From assembly GCF_022376445.1 (NCBI RefSeq), contig NW_025954967.1, positions 310,001 to 374,000 of the forward strand: 64,000 nt of DNA, read 5' to 3'. This DNA comes from Fomitopsis serialis. Lineage: Eukaryota > Basidiomycota > Agaricomycetes > Polyporales > Fomitopsidaceae. Made by a program: the position numbers and the translations under genes. The notes beneath the pieces were generated by a model. The model was not told where the DNA came from and did no database searches. It saw only the letters and a program-made list of their open reading frames with translations. Positions 10,465 through 22,460 of the stretch are shown in pieces (the stretch's first letter is position 1; each line of letters opens with the position of its first letter).

Positions 10465-13027
10465 CATATCTTTAAGCTGAGGATGCCTTTGCATTTCAAT
10501 ATTGTATTGGTAGGTACGAATAATGAGATTGCTTTACCTTCGCGTCAAGCCAGTCAAACACAGGTCCTAAGATATTCTTCACGGACTGGTAAATTGATGC
10601 ATTTGTAGACTGCGTCATGTCCTTGGACGGGTATGGAATGAACTGATGATAGTTAGTCTTGAGACCGCCAGTCCTCTTCATGGTCATAGGCGGCACGTTC
10701 ACTGGAGCGTCTTTTCCCTACAAAGGTGCATGATTCGTTAGTAGGGAGCAACACTCAATCAGTTGAGAACATGAACGTACAGTGGTACAGTGGCGATTGT
10801 ACCAAGAGAAATGCATGACCTGGAAGACATGGTCACCGCCAACCTGAGCTGTGTCTATTGCCTTCAGGGCATCAGGCTCAAGGCACGCTGCGAGACGATC
10901 CATCAGACCGTCTCGCAGGCTCTGCGGCATTGATTTGCAGATATTTGCGATAACGCCTGACTGTACAGACTGTATAGCGAGTACGTCCCTGTCGATACGG
11001 ACATCAGATCTTCAGAGTCAAAGAACAGTTCGCATTGTTCTGTCTTACTCAAATAGATCTCGTTTGAGCCTGACGTATCCCTTGCTGGTTGGGCGCATGC
11101 CGTCCACATACTGTGTCTGTAGCTATCAATTGGTGATTGCGTTAGCTGTGATTACGAGTACATGGACTGCAACTTACCAGTGATCGCAGCTCATCTAGGC
11201 TTGAAGGTTCCATGGCTTCCATTGCCACGGACCGTTGAAGCTCAGTCCATCGTGCGTTCTTCTCTCTATGCCTAGGAGGTTTGAACTGTCGGTTGTGCGT
11301 TAGGTCTGCATCGTACTTTGATGCGATAATCGTTGCAGTTGTAGCGAATCCAGCGTCGTCGCGAATAGTGGAAGCGGACACTGAGTGTTCAGGCGAACAA
11401 GGGAAGCGATCGATTTCGAGTAGTGGTGACAATTGTGACAGCGGTGTGAGAGGGGAAAGGGGTTCTTCTCTCTGGCTACAACCAAAATGAGCCCAAGCTT
11501 CTGGGTTGCGTGGGACGGCAGTAAAAGAGCTGTGTGGGAGATAGTCAGTGCCAAAGTTAACCAATCGCCGGGTCTGTTAGTCACTTACTTTGAAGGAAGA
11601 GCACTGAAGAACCTGTCAGAGATATTGAGGTCGCCACATAGGCTGTCAGCCGAGACGCCCAGTGCGGTGAGTGTATCTACTGTGAATAGGTCGCCCAGTC
11701 GTATAGGGGACTGGTCGGATAGAAACGCCACAGTGGGAATGACAGTCTGCAGGACTTGTCGTCCCACTGGGCTCTCTAGATCCAGTTGAGTGTTTAGTGC
11801 ACGCAGCATGATGCGAGCAGACTTGGACTCACCAGCATCTGGGCATCGCAATATGTTGGCGAGGTCTGATGCCAGATTGCCATTCGCCTCAATGAACGGC
11901 ACACGTAAGTTGGTGTATGCCATCCACACAAGCATGTAAACGGTTCCTTTAATGCAGTTTCACCATCAATCTAGTACTGTCTAGCGCACACGACACAGGT
12001 ATCTCACCTCCTGATGCAAGCCTTGCCAACTTAGTACCTCTGGAATACCAGTATTGTAACGTTCGGATGCTGGGCGGTTTGGCCTCTCTCGCAAGGTGGT
12101 CGCGCCATAAAGCTGAGATGTTGACGTCGGCCCATCCGGACAAACTAGACACACAAACGTGTCAGCCTGTCGTTGTCAAGTTATAATTTTAGATTTACCT
12201 TGCGCACTCGAAGCTCACCCTCATGAGGGCGACCATGAAATGGAAGTCAAATACACCGTGTTTGCTCTCCATCGCCTTGCAACGTTTTACTAGCTGAGAC
12301 AACGTCTCACTCTTGTCGCCGTACGAAGCTTGGTGAGGCGCAAAGAGTGAGTCCGCGCAGCCGGCGATATCATCCTTCTGGTCGTATGCAGTGAGAGTCG
12401 ACAGGAAATTGACGACGGACGTGTTAGCAGCTTCATGGGGTTTAGACGACATCTCCCAGGCTGCTCGGGGCTGCATGTCGCTGGCGATCCACTGGATGCC
12501 ACTCCTGGGGCAGGGCGGCAGTGGGAAGTGTGCTGGCTGCTGTTGATTGCTACCAGCAGGCCTAGACGCAGGGTTGTACGGTGCTACAGGGATTTTACGA
12601 CGGGACCTAGACGGTCGCCTTGGACCTATTGCGCGGCGTGCAGGCTCTGAGACTTTGTGAGTACGATGGACTCACAATCAATCAATACGTTTACCTTGTA
12701 CCGTTACTGTACTGCTTGAGGTCGTATGCGTAATGTTACTAGCTTCTTCGACTAGACGTGCAGCATGTCATTTACTAGCATGACATGTAGAAACAAGACA
12801 GGCTTACCTACGGCCACTTCAGTACCACTGGCATGTGCCATGTCTTCGGCGTCCTGGTGAGTATCGCAGGCCGTTTCGCAGGCCGTTTCACAGGCCATTT
12901 CGCAGGCCGTTGTTGCAACGTCCAATGACAGACGTGCCAGCAGAGACGTCATGTTAGGACTCAAAGTCCCCTGGATTGAGGACAGGAGCTCACTGAGCTC
13001 CTTCATCTCCTGTAGACTTAGCCTCAT
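10465..13027 (-). pseudogene. Dioxygenase gene T1, catalytic C terminus missing
   Basis: Homologue of the intact T2 gene at 38205-41266. From the ATG at 13027 (MRLSLQEMKEL, aligned with MQLTPEEQTDL) exons follow in the same order: a basic Pro-rich region ending PPCPRSGIQW; SLFAPHQASYGDKSETL; TLQYWYSRGTKLARLASGG; VYMLVWMAYTNLRVPF; GRQVLQTVIPTVAFL; a Ser/Pro-rich exon; VMHFSWYNRHCTT; and TNYHQFIPYPSKDM with ILGPVFDWLDAK. These exons look open after splicing. The final exon, which in T2 holds the HxD...H...R iron and 2-oxoglutarate site, is replaced by the hAT-like element and unrelated DNA. The product, if any, cannot be a dioxygenase. A G-rich minisatellite (13246-13440) lies between A1 and T1, in the likely promoter. 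Confidence 0.75.
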
Positions 13028-13245
13028 TTCGTGGAAAACTCGAATGTGAGAAGACGTGAGAGGACCAGAGAGAGCGTCGCATTCGATTCGATCAAGTCCT
13101 TGATTGTGAATGCGGCCAGCGCTACAATTTGGGTTAGGGCTTGCAGTCCAACCCACACATATATATTGAACATAGAACGTAGGATGTATAGCACAACTAG
13201 CAAACTACAACAGCAATCGATAGCACTTTACATTGCGAACGCGAA

Positions 13246-13440
13246 CACGACGGTGACGGGAGACGGCGAGATGGTGGCGACGGGAGACGGCGATGGTGAC
13301 GGGAGACGGCGTCGGGAGACGGCGACACGGGAGACGGTGTCGTTGAGAGGACGGTGACGTTGAGGTGACGACGACGATGACGGCGATGGCGGTGACTCGG
13401 ACAAGGGGAGGGCGATGACGGTGACGTGATGGGGATGACT
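13246..13440. repeat. GACGG/GGGAGACGG minisatellite upstream of T1
   Basis: Degenerate tandem array with units such as GACGGGAGACGGCGATGGT. It lies between the A1 stop (13463) and the T1 start (13027). A similar but shorter GACG-rich stretch precedes the A2 end near 48720-48760. It may affect T1 transcription; that is inference. Confidence 0.6.
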
Positions 13441-13462
13441 AGGACTAGGACATCGTGTCCAG

Positions 13463-15367
13463 CTAACTCGAGCTGGGCCGCTCTTTGAGTCTATCCTTCG
13501 CCTGCTCGCCCTCACCGTCAGACGTGCTGTCACGCTTGCGTTTGAGAGCCTGTTTGCTAAGGACGAAGAACTCCTCCTCTATATCGTTCTTGTCTTCCTC
13601 AGACTCCACCGCCACAATGAACTGACTGTTCGCGCTGCCCTGCAGCGCAACCACAGCCTGGCCCTTGAGCAAGGAGACATTGCGAAGGCGGTCGACGGTG
13701 GTCCCTCGCGCACCTTCCCTGATGCTGCGAATGATGCGATGCACGTCTTCGTCATAGCACAGGGCCTCATCGCTGGGATGGAGCAACTTGCGAATATACG
13801 TCAACATTTCTTCAGCCTGAGCCTCCCGCACGTTATCGTCTTCCACGAGCTTGAGAGCGTCCAGGAGTGTTTGCTTGTGTTCACGGCGAGACAGAAGCTT
13901 GGCTAGCGTTGCCAATCGCTTCTCGTAGCCGTTGCGAACTTTACGCAGGAATTTCTCGACCAATGGCTTCATGTTGTCGTCACAATACTCGAGGATCGGC
14001 TAGGCGGTGCGGCGCTGTCAGTGAACGTCTATCAGCTACTGGATAAAGACTTACGATGGCCAACCCTCTAGCCACCCACTCCTCCATTTTCCACTGTAGT
14101 CGCACTCCCAACCTGAGCGTATCGAGTTCCTCCACTGGAACGTATATCCACCAGACTCGAACCGCGCCGAAGAACGTTGCCTTGTGCTCTGCAATGAACG
14201 GACCAGCTCCGCTGATCAAGTCCGGATTCTCGCGCAACATCTTTTTGTAGGTGTGTTCGTCGTAGGTGATGGCGTTGACTGTGTATTCCTTCGTCTCTGG
14301 CGAAGACCATTTCGCCTTTGCGCTCTTACCGGGCTGGAGCTCTTCAATGTTGAAGCAGGACAGGGCAATGAGCCCACATGAGGGCACGCCTGCGCCATCC
14401 ACTTTTGTGTTCCCCATCAGGACGTCCGCTATGTCCACAATCTGTACGTACATTTGAGTGACCAGCGAAATTGCTATCAACTATTCGTACTTACTTTAGG
14501 CAATGCCCCTTCCTCGCTGTCAGTCGTGTAGACAGGCTGAGATTTCGCGGTCTCATTAACGTCAGTAACTACGAGAACATCGCCCACTGAGATCGCCTCG
14601 ACCATATCGCCCACTATCTTGTTTCCTTTCTTGCCACGCACAGAGGCATACTCCGCCTGGCCGATGTCGATGTCCAAGGCTCGTCGGATCCACTTCGGCG
14701 GTCTGAAGGACTCAGCCCACCTCTCTCCATTCATCGTCCTCAGCAGCGCTATGATACGATCGTGTATGGGAGATGGCGCCATGGTAGTCAACTCCTGCCT
14801 GTCTTGATCATAGTCAAACCTGGTTTCTTGTATTCAGTAATCATACGCATCCGTCTGTCTCATCTGGAAATAGACCTACTTGAAGCGATTGAGTGTGTCG
14901 TTAGACCCTAGCCAGTTGCGCAATTCTTCCCACTCCTGCGACGTAAAATCTGCTGTCTTCTGCATGCGACGTAATGAGTGACAATAAACGAGATACAATA
15001 ACGTGCTAATACTCACTATTTCCCCTGTCACGTACGGAAGCTCAGAGTAGCGATCTCCGAAAGCCTTCCGCACGACGTCCGGGTAATCGTCCTCCGTTCC
15101 TTTAGTAGTTAAACTGCATAAGCCGACGTTCCCTCTGCGTTAAGGACAGCACTTTGGACAGCTCACCTGATTGCACGGTGTTCGTATCCTGAACTGTGAC
15201 AGGCGCTTCCCTTCTGGTATGGTCGAACGTTATTATGCCAAGAGGTCGGGGAGTAGGTGAGCGCGAAGAGTGAGACGAGTGGGTATAAGACTGAGAAGGT
15301 AGGGGGTGGGTGAGCGCGAAGAGTGAGATGAGTGAGTCCGAGACCGAACGATAGAGGTGGTTGACAT
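13463..15367 (-). CDS. Unrecognised module protein A, copy A1
   Basis: Member of a three-copy family (with A2 at 48767-50881 and A3 at 35454-37855), always between transposase P and dioxygenase T. The start at 15367 is chosen because MSTTSIVRSR matches MSPTSIVRSR of A2. Visible blocks in order: DVVRKAFGDRYSELPY; FTSQEWEELRNWL; APSPIHDRIIALLR; IGQAEYASVRGKKGNKIVG; CFNIEELQPGKSAKAKWSSP; FFGAVRVWWIYVPVEEL with WKMEEWVARGLAI; then a long helical, charged C terminus with LLHPSDEAL and a KRKRDS patch that may act in nuclear entry. About six exons. A near-duplicate of about 53 bp (15258 and 15311) near the 5' end shifts frame unless spliced, so the first exon is uncertain. No known domain was recognised, and no function is assigned. 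Confidence 0.65.
15258..15363. repeat. Imperfect 53-bp tandem duplication in the A1 5' region
   Basis: TGAGCGCGAAGAGTGAGA occurs at 15258 and again at 15311, with similar sequence following each. The 53-bp period is not a multiple of three. It lies inside the predicted first exon of A1 and could disrupt it or be spliced out. Confidence 0.6.
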
Positions 15368-15696
15368 GTTGCTGAACGTGGTTAACGGCAAGTCAGTTCC
15401 TCAGAGGGCTGAGACCCTCAAGAACTCAGTCGCCCTTGCTGACTCAAACGGAGCCTGCGTTGTCAAGTGACATGGCCTAGATTAAACGCTTCCGCTCAGC
15501 CTCCGACAAAACATCCGTTTAGTATTGGCCATGTTCTCATTGAACGAACACGAGCTCACCTCGATTGCTCACTCACAGGCTCACAGTTAACAGGGTTCCT
15601 TGTCTCACGACTCATCCTCATGATCAACCCAAGCTCGCTCTGGCACTGCCGGCATTTGAATCTAATCGGGGCGGCTCGGGTTTCGATCCGCGGTGC

Positions 15697-15764
15697 CCTG
15701 TGGCGCGTGCCGTGTGCCGTGCGAAGCGCCATTGCGCACGGCTTACAGCGGCTTACGCCACAGG
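15697..15764. repeat. Inverted repeat in the A1-P2 divergent spacer
   Basis: Outer arms CCTGTGGCG (15697-15705) and CGCCACAGG (15756-15764) enclose inner arms GCCGTGCG (15716-15723) and CGCACGGC (15735-15742). It lies 330 bp upstream of the A1 start. Inverted repeats occupy the same relative place in M2 and M3, though their sequences differ. Confidence 0.7.
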
Positions 15765-15780
15765 TTGGCGAGCGGTTTTG

Positions 15781-16006
15781 AAGTACAGTACTCAAGAGAC
15801 CAGAACATCAAAAATGTGCTTACCGTGCGTCCACGCCAACTTGGCGAAGAGGGTTTGAAATCCCTACTGAGCTTGAGAGACGAACTGTCAAAGTACAGTA
15901 CTCAAGAGACCAGAACATCAAAAATGTGCTTACCGTGCGTCCACGCCAACTTGGCGAAGAGGGTTTGAAATCCCTACTGAGCTTGAGAGACGAACTGTCA
16001 AAGTAC
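15781..16006. repeat. Exact 110-bp tandem duplication
   Basis: 15781-15890 is repeated without a visible mismatch at 15891-16000, and the first six bases recur after that. It lies in the A1-P2 spacer, upstream of P2. Perfect identity implies a recent duplication, or an assembly artefact. Confidence 0.9.
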
Positions 16007-16408
16007 GTACTTACGGTAGCAACGCGTGTCAATGTAAGATCGCAACAGTTGTCGTCGCGTTTTTTGGACGAACACGCAGATGAACACGCGAACACGCAGA
16101 CGAATGACCTATAACAACACAGGAACCATTATCAGCATGGTCTCATGTAGGAAAGTGAAAAGCGAATGTATACTTGCTGGTGCTCGTAACCTACATGAAG
16201 GCTGAAGGAGAAAGATGCGGGTAACGCGCTGAACTAACGCTGAAGCGCTAAAGCAGTGACATGACAGGTGAAGGGACGTCTGAATTTTTTAGCATGGTTT
16301 TAAGCCTCAGGCTCTGCATCGTCTCGAGTCTCTTCCCCTAGTCCTAGCTGCAGTTTTGTGTCTCTGTATCATCGCTTCTGAAGTCTGCAGTGAATTTCTG
16401 GGTTAGTT

Positions 16409-19400
16409 ATGGTCAGACCAAAGCGGAAGCGCACCTTTGAGGACCTCCTCAATGACACCTGCGGCGCCTGTAACCAGCCCTTCGAAACGACACAGGGCCT
16501 CGCCGCACACCAGAGCACGAGCAGGAAATGCTCCTGGTACAAGAAAGGGAAACTGAAAGAAATATTCAATGTCGACCACGATCAAGAAGAGCCAAGCGAC
16601 GGTGTAACAATCGAGGACGCACGGTAAGCCAATCAAATTTTATCGCACCTTTGGTCATATAATGTAACCGGTGCATGTAGAAACACGGAACTGTTCACCC
16701 TACCTAATCGTTCCGGTTCCCAGAACGACGAGCCAGACGATGCATACCTTGGAGAAGATGACAGCGATGAAGCAGCGGAACTTTCTTCACTCTACGACTA
16801 TATTCAGGTCTGCGCTCCTTCTCGGCCGCAGGGTGATCCTGGAGGGTCAGGGCAAGATGGTGGAGGCGGAGGCGGCGAACGAGATCGCGGCGACAACAGT
16901 GCAGGCGGCGGCGATCCCGGTCCATCGACTCAGGCGGCACGAGCTTTGACTTCCAGACGAACCGCGCTGTTGCTTGATGACGATGAGGACGAGCGAGTGG
17001 TAGACGAAGACCAAGACGCGGGTACAGTTACTCACGTCGACCCAGAGGTGCGGCGCAAATGGCTAGAGGGCAGGGAAACAAGGCCTAAAGGTGAGTAATG
17101 TTTTGACCGATAACGAGTACTTCTCACCGTAGAGTAGCTCGTTCGAATCATGTTGAGGACGCAGAAAATGGTCGCGCTGAAGAACACCCAGATGGCGGGG
17201 GTACCACAGATCCCACCAATATCCCTTGGGAGCCGTTTGAGTCCGAGATGGACTGGCGCTTCGCATCTTGGGCAATCCAGGAAGGACTAACGCAGGGGTC
17301 CATTGACAGAGTATTGCAGATACCAGGGGTGAGTACTCGTGCTCTGTTAGTAATATCTGCTGACACACCTCAGTTTCAAGAGAGACTGGGTCTCTCATAC
17401 CACAACAGCTGGGCTCTCCTCCAGCGCGTGGACTCTCTGCCTGAGAGAGCGGAGTGGACAGAACGCCTGCTCTCATTCAAGGATCGTCCTAATGAAAAAC
17501 ACCTACTACAGTTCCGCGATATCATCCAGGCGATACGTACATTACTAGGCAACCCGGAGCACGCCGATCGAATCGTGTATCGACCGCGCCGATTGTTTTC
17601 AGACGCGTCAAGGAAGCACCGACTGTACAATGAAATGTGGACCGGTCGTTGGTGGCACGCCGTCCAGGTGAGTACTTACACGACCGTAGAAGATCGATTT
17701 TTCTGATTGCAGTACAGAATCTCTTACCGGTAGGCGCGGCTGTTGCGCCGGTAATCATAGCTACGGACAAAACCCAGTTAACTCAGTTCTCTGGCAACAA
17801 GGCGGCGTACCCTGTATACATGACGCTAGGTAATATACCTCGGGCTCTGAGGCGCAAGCCCTCAGAGCACGCCTGCATACTCATAGGTTATCTGTCGGTG
17901 GACAAAGTCAGCTCGGACGGCATCACGCAGCGCAAGCAACACGCCCTCGTACAACAACTGTTCCATGTGTCCGTTGGCGCAATCCTGGAGCCGCTAGTCA
18001 AGGCGGGTAAGGAAGGCATCAACGTAACCTCAGGCGACGGAGAGGTTCGTCGAGTGCATCCCGTCCTTGCCGCGTATGTCGCGGATTATCCAGAGCAGTG
18101 CCTGGTCACCTGCGCCAAATCTGGGACTTGCCCCAAGTGCCAGGTACCTGAGGACCTCCTTGAGTCCGCGCAACCTGGGATGCCCAGAACCTCCCTCTGG
18201 ACGCTAGACGTACTCCGACTCGCCAACCAGAAGACCCAAGGCAAGACGAGCTCGAACGCGTACACTCGAGCGTGTCAAGACCTCAACGTTTCAGGCTACG
18301 TCGTGCGCCCGTTCTGGCGCGATCTTCCGTACACCGACATCCATTCGTGCATAACCCCTGACGTACTACATCAATTGTACCAGGGTGTTTTTAAGCACAT
18401 CGTCGAATGGTGCACTCAACTTGTCGACGAGCACGAGCTCGACAGGCGCATCCGCTGCCTTCCGCCTGCGTTCGGTACCCGCCACTTCAAGAACGGGATT
18501 TCCTCCCTATCCCAGGTCTCCGGGACCGAGCGTAAGCACATGGCGCGCATTCTGCTTGCCTGCCTGGTCGGCAAGATACCGAAGAAGGCCATCCTGGCCT
18601 TCAGGTCGATTTTGGACTTCATCTACATAGCGCAATACACCACTCACGACGACACTACGCTCCAATACATGGAGGACGCACTCAAGGTTTTCCATCGCAA
18701 CAAACAAATCCTCGTAGATCTCGGAGTGCGCGACCATCTGAATATTCCTAAATTCCACTCATTACTTCATTACGTTGACGCTATCCGACTCTTAGGCACT
18801 ACCGACAACTACAACACGGAGGCGTTTGAACGCCTCCACATCGACTATGCGAAGAACGGCTGGCGAGCGTCGAACCATCGCAACGCGCGTCCGCAGATGG
18901 TTCGTTGGCTGGCACGGCAGGAGAAGATGGTCGTGCTCAGCTCTACCATACGCCGATGGCTCAGGAATACCGGTCTCGAGCCAGGGGATGACATCGATGT
19001 CAGTGACGCAGAAGACCAGGAGCCAGAGAAAATACCAGGCTCTCGGATCTTCAAGAACGGTCGAATTAACCTACCCAAGCACCCCACTGCACCCCTCCAG
19101 GCTCTCTCATCCATTGTCGACAAACACCGCGCCCCAGGCTTCGTTGATGCAGTCGCACAATACATCTACAAGCTCAAGGACGGTCGACCTCTCACTTCCT
19201 CACTGCTTAAAACAGCTGTCGACCACATGCCGTTCCAACGTCTTGACGTATTCCACGGCTTCAAGTTTACCCCCGAATCCTTGACCGATGACACCCAAGA
19301 AACCGACGCCGTGAAGGCGAAGCCCGCCAAAGCTGGACAAGCCGCACGTTTCGATACCGTGGTTGTGCTGCAGGGGGAGGACGCGGAAGCTACTGGCATG

Positions 19401-19871
19401 CAAGGTGAGTAGATTTGTTTCTATTCACGTCTGAGTCATAGCTTCTTACTCATGTCCTATTCGTCCACAGGCACACGTATTGGACGTGTCAAAGTTATAT
19501 TCAAACTTCCTCAAAACATCAGAGATCCCCGTACCCTCCGACCTCTGCAAGCGCCGCCCAATTGGGCTAGCCAAGGGGCTCTAGCATACGTAGAATGGTA
19601 CTCCAATCTACCTACACAAGCCGATCCGATACACATGATGTACCCGGTTCATAAACCGCCCCTTCGTGCGAATGGCAACCCCGTCGGTGAGGTTATTCCA
19701 TTGTCAATTATCCGACAATCCTGTCAACTTGTTCCACGTCCCCCTGGGTCTACACGCACCGATAACTTAGTAGTACCTGATGACTGGGACACGCATACTG
19801 TACTAGATAAAGCTACTAAGTTTTGGCTTAATAACTGGGCATCTAAGTATGCGTATCAGACACTGTGGTAG
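16409..19871 (+). CDS. Plavaka-type transposase P2 (module M1)
   Basis: The best preserved of the closely related transposase copies. The ATG at 16409 starts an exon with a C2HC finger (CGACNQPFETTQGLAAHQ, then Cys) and the block CSWYKKGKLKE. An acidic, Gly-rich exon follows, then PWEPFESEMDWRFASWAIQE, QERLGLSYHN, LLQRVDSLPERAEW and NEMWTGRWWHAVQ. The core exon (about 17720-19404) holds IIATDKTQLTQF, AAYVADYPEQCLVTC, CPKCQVP, TPDVLHQLYQGVFKHIVEW and EAFERLHIDYAK; the Asp, Asp and Glu are candidate catalytic residues. The last exon (19471-19871) ends SKYAYQTLW. Six exons can be joined with no internal stop seen. The splice acceptor before NLLPVGAAVAP must be the second AG, since the first gives a stop. 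Divergent from A1 across 1042 bp. Confidence 0.88.
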
Positions 19872-20555
19872 AATACTTACATAGAACTTTAGTACGAACT
19901 GAACAATGTTTGATCTCTACTATTTGGAACTCTGTCAAGTATTCATGTCGTCCTCAACGATACTTCAACGGAACTTCATCGCTCTTCAAATCGTATTTTA
20001 TTGCTTCACTCAACCGTGCGATCGCCAACTTCACTCGGCATCCTCCGGAATGGGCGCCTCGCACTTCGGTCCTCGTCAACAACTCCACACCACCTCTCCT
20101 ACCTCGCTCACCTGCCTTCTCGCCTGCTCGCCTTCTACCGTCCCACTACGACCTTGCTCGGTAGCCTTCCTTTTCGTGAGCTCACTAGTGCTTTCGGCTT
20201 CTTTCTTTCTCTCCCAGCCGTCGACTTGTCGCACGTCCAGTCGTCCGACCGCCCACTCGGCCGCCCGCTTGCACCCCGCCCACTCGCTCAGGTCTCCCTT
20301 CCCGCCTGTCCGCATTCAACCACCTCTCTACAATCTTGGTCGGCAGTCTACTTTCCCATCTACTCACCTGTGCTCTCAGATGTATTCTTTCTCACTCGGC
20401 GGTTGACTTGTAGCCCGTCCAGTCGGGTGAACCTCGAGAGGGTCGTGCAACGGACGAGGAGGGAAGTCAGGTACGTGAGGGCGAACAAGCGGACAAGAAG
20501 GGTCGAAACCCAAAGGTACGTTCTTGCTCGCTGTATGATCATAGTTCCCCGTAAG
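19872..20555. repeat. Segmental duplication flank shared with 55196-56130
   Basis: Downstream of P2, phrases such as CTCACCTGCCTTCTCG and the CTCGAGAGGGT...GTGCAA block near 20430 recur in the same order downstream of P4 (55340-56060). No gene is recognised. It joins directly to a COPA fragment near 20556, where about 1.3 kb present in the other copy is missing. Confidence 0.7.
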
Positions 20556-22460
20556 ATGGTCACGACAACGCCTTGATCGTCTTCAAGCTTGAGCATGGGT
20601 GACCTGCCTTTGCGGTGCATGGCGACTCTGTCTTCTACGTGCAGGACAAGTATGTGCACTCATACGACATCAGCACTGGCTCGGATTTCGGTCTGCTCAG
20701 CGTCCGCAGGTTTGGGAGCCCATACGTCCCTCCGTGGACGCTCCGCTACAATCCTGCGGAGCGTGCCATCGTGTTGAGGATTTCGTCGGATAATGGCTTG
20801 TTCGAGCTCACGGCCCAGCCGAATGATGCCGTTGGGGAAGTGAAGGACTCGTCTACATACGGCAAGCGTGGAAGTGGCCATGTGGCCATCTTCGTCGCCA
20901 GGAACAAATTCGCAGTCACGAACAAGACCACCCAGGTTCGTCTCGCTTTGTATCATACACACTGTAATCCATCGATACGTTCTTGTACTGATCGACGTGC
21001 GCGACCTGCAAAACTCAATCGTAAAGTCTATCAAGCAGCCGGTCCAGACGAACGAGTTCTTCTACGGTGGCACCGCGAGCCTCATCCTCAGCTCGACAAC
21101 GTCAATCCTACTTTACGATATCCAATAGCAGAAGAAGCGTGTGGAGATCACTACTCCGCCGGTCAAGTACGTTGTATGGAGGCCGGACGGTACATTGGTC
21201 GCCCTCCTCAGCAAGCATAGTACGTATCTGGCACATAACGCTCTGATGTCCCGTTGATGAGCATTCCACAGCGATCACCGTCGCGAAGAACTTTTCGGAG
21301 CGCACCCTCATTCACAAAACGATTCGCATCAAGTCTGGTGCTTGGGACGACTCCGGCGTGTTCATCTACTCGACGTTGAACCACATCAAGTACTGCCTTG
21401 CGCAGGGGTGCGTAACACTGCTTTATGTCACGACGGTCGCCTTCATTTGACCATATTGCAGGGACCGCGGCGTCATCTGCACGCTCGACAACCCTGTCTA
21501 CTCAATGCGCGTCATTGAAGGGAAAGACCGTCCACTGCCTTGATCGATCTGCACGCCCCAGGACTATCACCATCGACGCGACTGAATACCGCTCTAAACT
21601 GGCTCTGTTGCGAAACAATCATGAGGAGATGTTGCACGTCATTCGCACGTCTAACCTACTCGTAAAAGTGTCATCGCGCACCTACAACAGAAGGGTTTCC
21701 TGGAGGTATGCACATACGTTACTATAGTGCATCAGCGATCTGACCATCGCTCGTAGATTGCATTGCATTTCGTACAATACAAGAACACGCGATTCGATCT
21801 TGCGATTTAGTGCGGGAATATTGAAGTCGCATCGGAAATGGCTCGCGCACTCGATCGACCTGAGTTGGGAGTGACTGGCGCGGCAAGCTCTGAAACAGGG
21901 TAACCACAAGGTATTTGGTTTTTGTTCCATTGTACAATGCCTGGGTTCTAAGATATGCCTTATAGATCATCGCGAAGGCCTTCCAGCAGACGAAGAACGT
22001 CTGCCCTTCACATACTCACTAAGGGAAGCACTGACAAACTGCTGCAGATGCAGAAGATCGCTGATTCAAGGGGTGACCCCATGTCTCGGTTCCACAACGC
22101 GCTGTATTCGGGCGACATTTTGGGGCTCATCGTTGTGTTGCGAGACATCGGCCTTCGTGCTCGTGCGTTCTCTTGTCAGACTCTTGATCACCCGCTGAAC
22201 GTTTTCACAGATACTCTTGCTTATCTCACGGCGAAGACGAATGGGCTCGACGACATCGCTCTGCAGATCCTCCAGGCTGCTGGCCTCACCGAAGCGGATG
22301 TCGATGACATCCCGGCGTTCGGACCGTCTACGTTGCGACCCCCGCCAGTGGTCGCTCCAATCGAACACCTGACCTGGCCTTCGGTCTGACGACAGCTTCT
22401 GGGACCGTGCGTGCACTCGCTAACTGACATCTGGAAGACGGTGCGACGGCCCCTTATATG
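20556..22460 (+). pseudogene. Coatomer subunit alpha (alpha-COP) pseudogene 1
   Basis: Alpha-COP is the largest subunit of the COPI coat on Golgi-derived vesicles. The fragment starts at the end of the WD40 region (VFKLEHG then a stop, with AFAVHGDSVFYVQDKYVHSY) and runs through the WD-associated region: [81 protein letters not shown]. It ends in [20 protein letters not shown] and [15 protein letters not shown]. Several frames are used and in-frame stops occur. Introns sit at the same places as in the second copy, so it is a DNA-level duplicate and not a retrocopy. All N-terminal WD40 repeats are deleted. A functional gene must exist elsewhere in the genome. Confidence 0.88.

Larger units (their letters stand above)
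10465..19871. mobile_element. Module M1: T(-) A(-) P(+), copy of the P-A-T-B cassette
   Basis: Contains T1 (10465-13027, minus), A1 (13463-15367, minus) and transposase P2 (16409-19871, plus). The order and strands match M2 inverted and M3 direct. B is missing because the left side is cut at the hAT-like element. The flank right of P2 is shared with the flank of M3, so M1 and M3 probably arose by segmental duplication rather than two separate insertions. No terminal inverted repeats for the whole module were found. Confidence 0.6.

Noticed and set aside
16409..19871. KDZ (Kyakuja/Dileera/Zisupton) transposase
   Set aside because: The conserved blocks, C2HC finger and overall layout fit Plavaka. 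No KDZ-type cysteine clusters were seen anywhere in the window.
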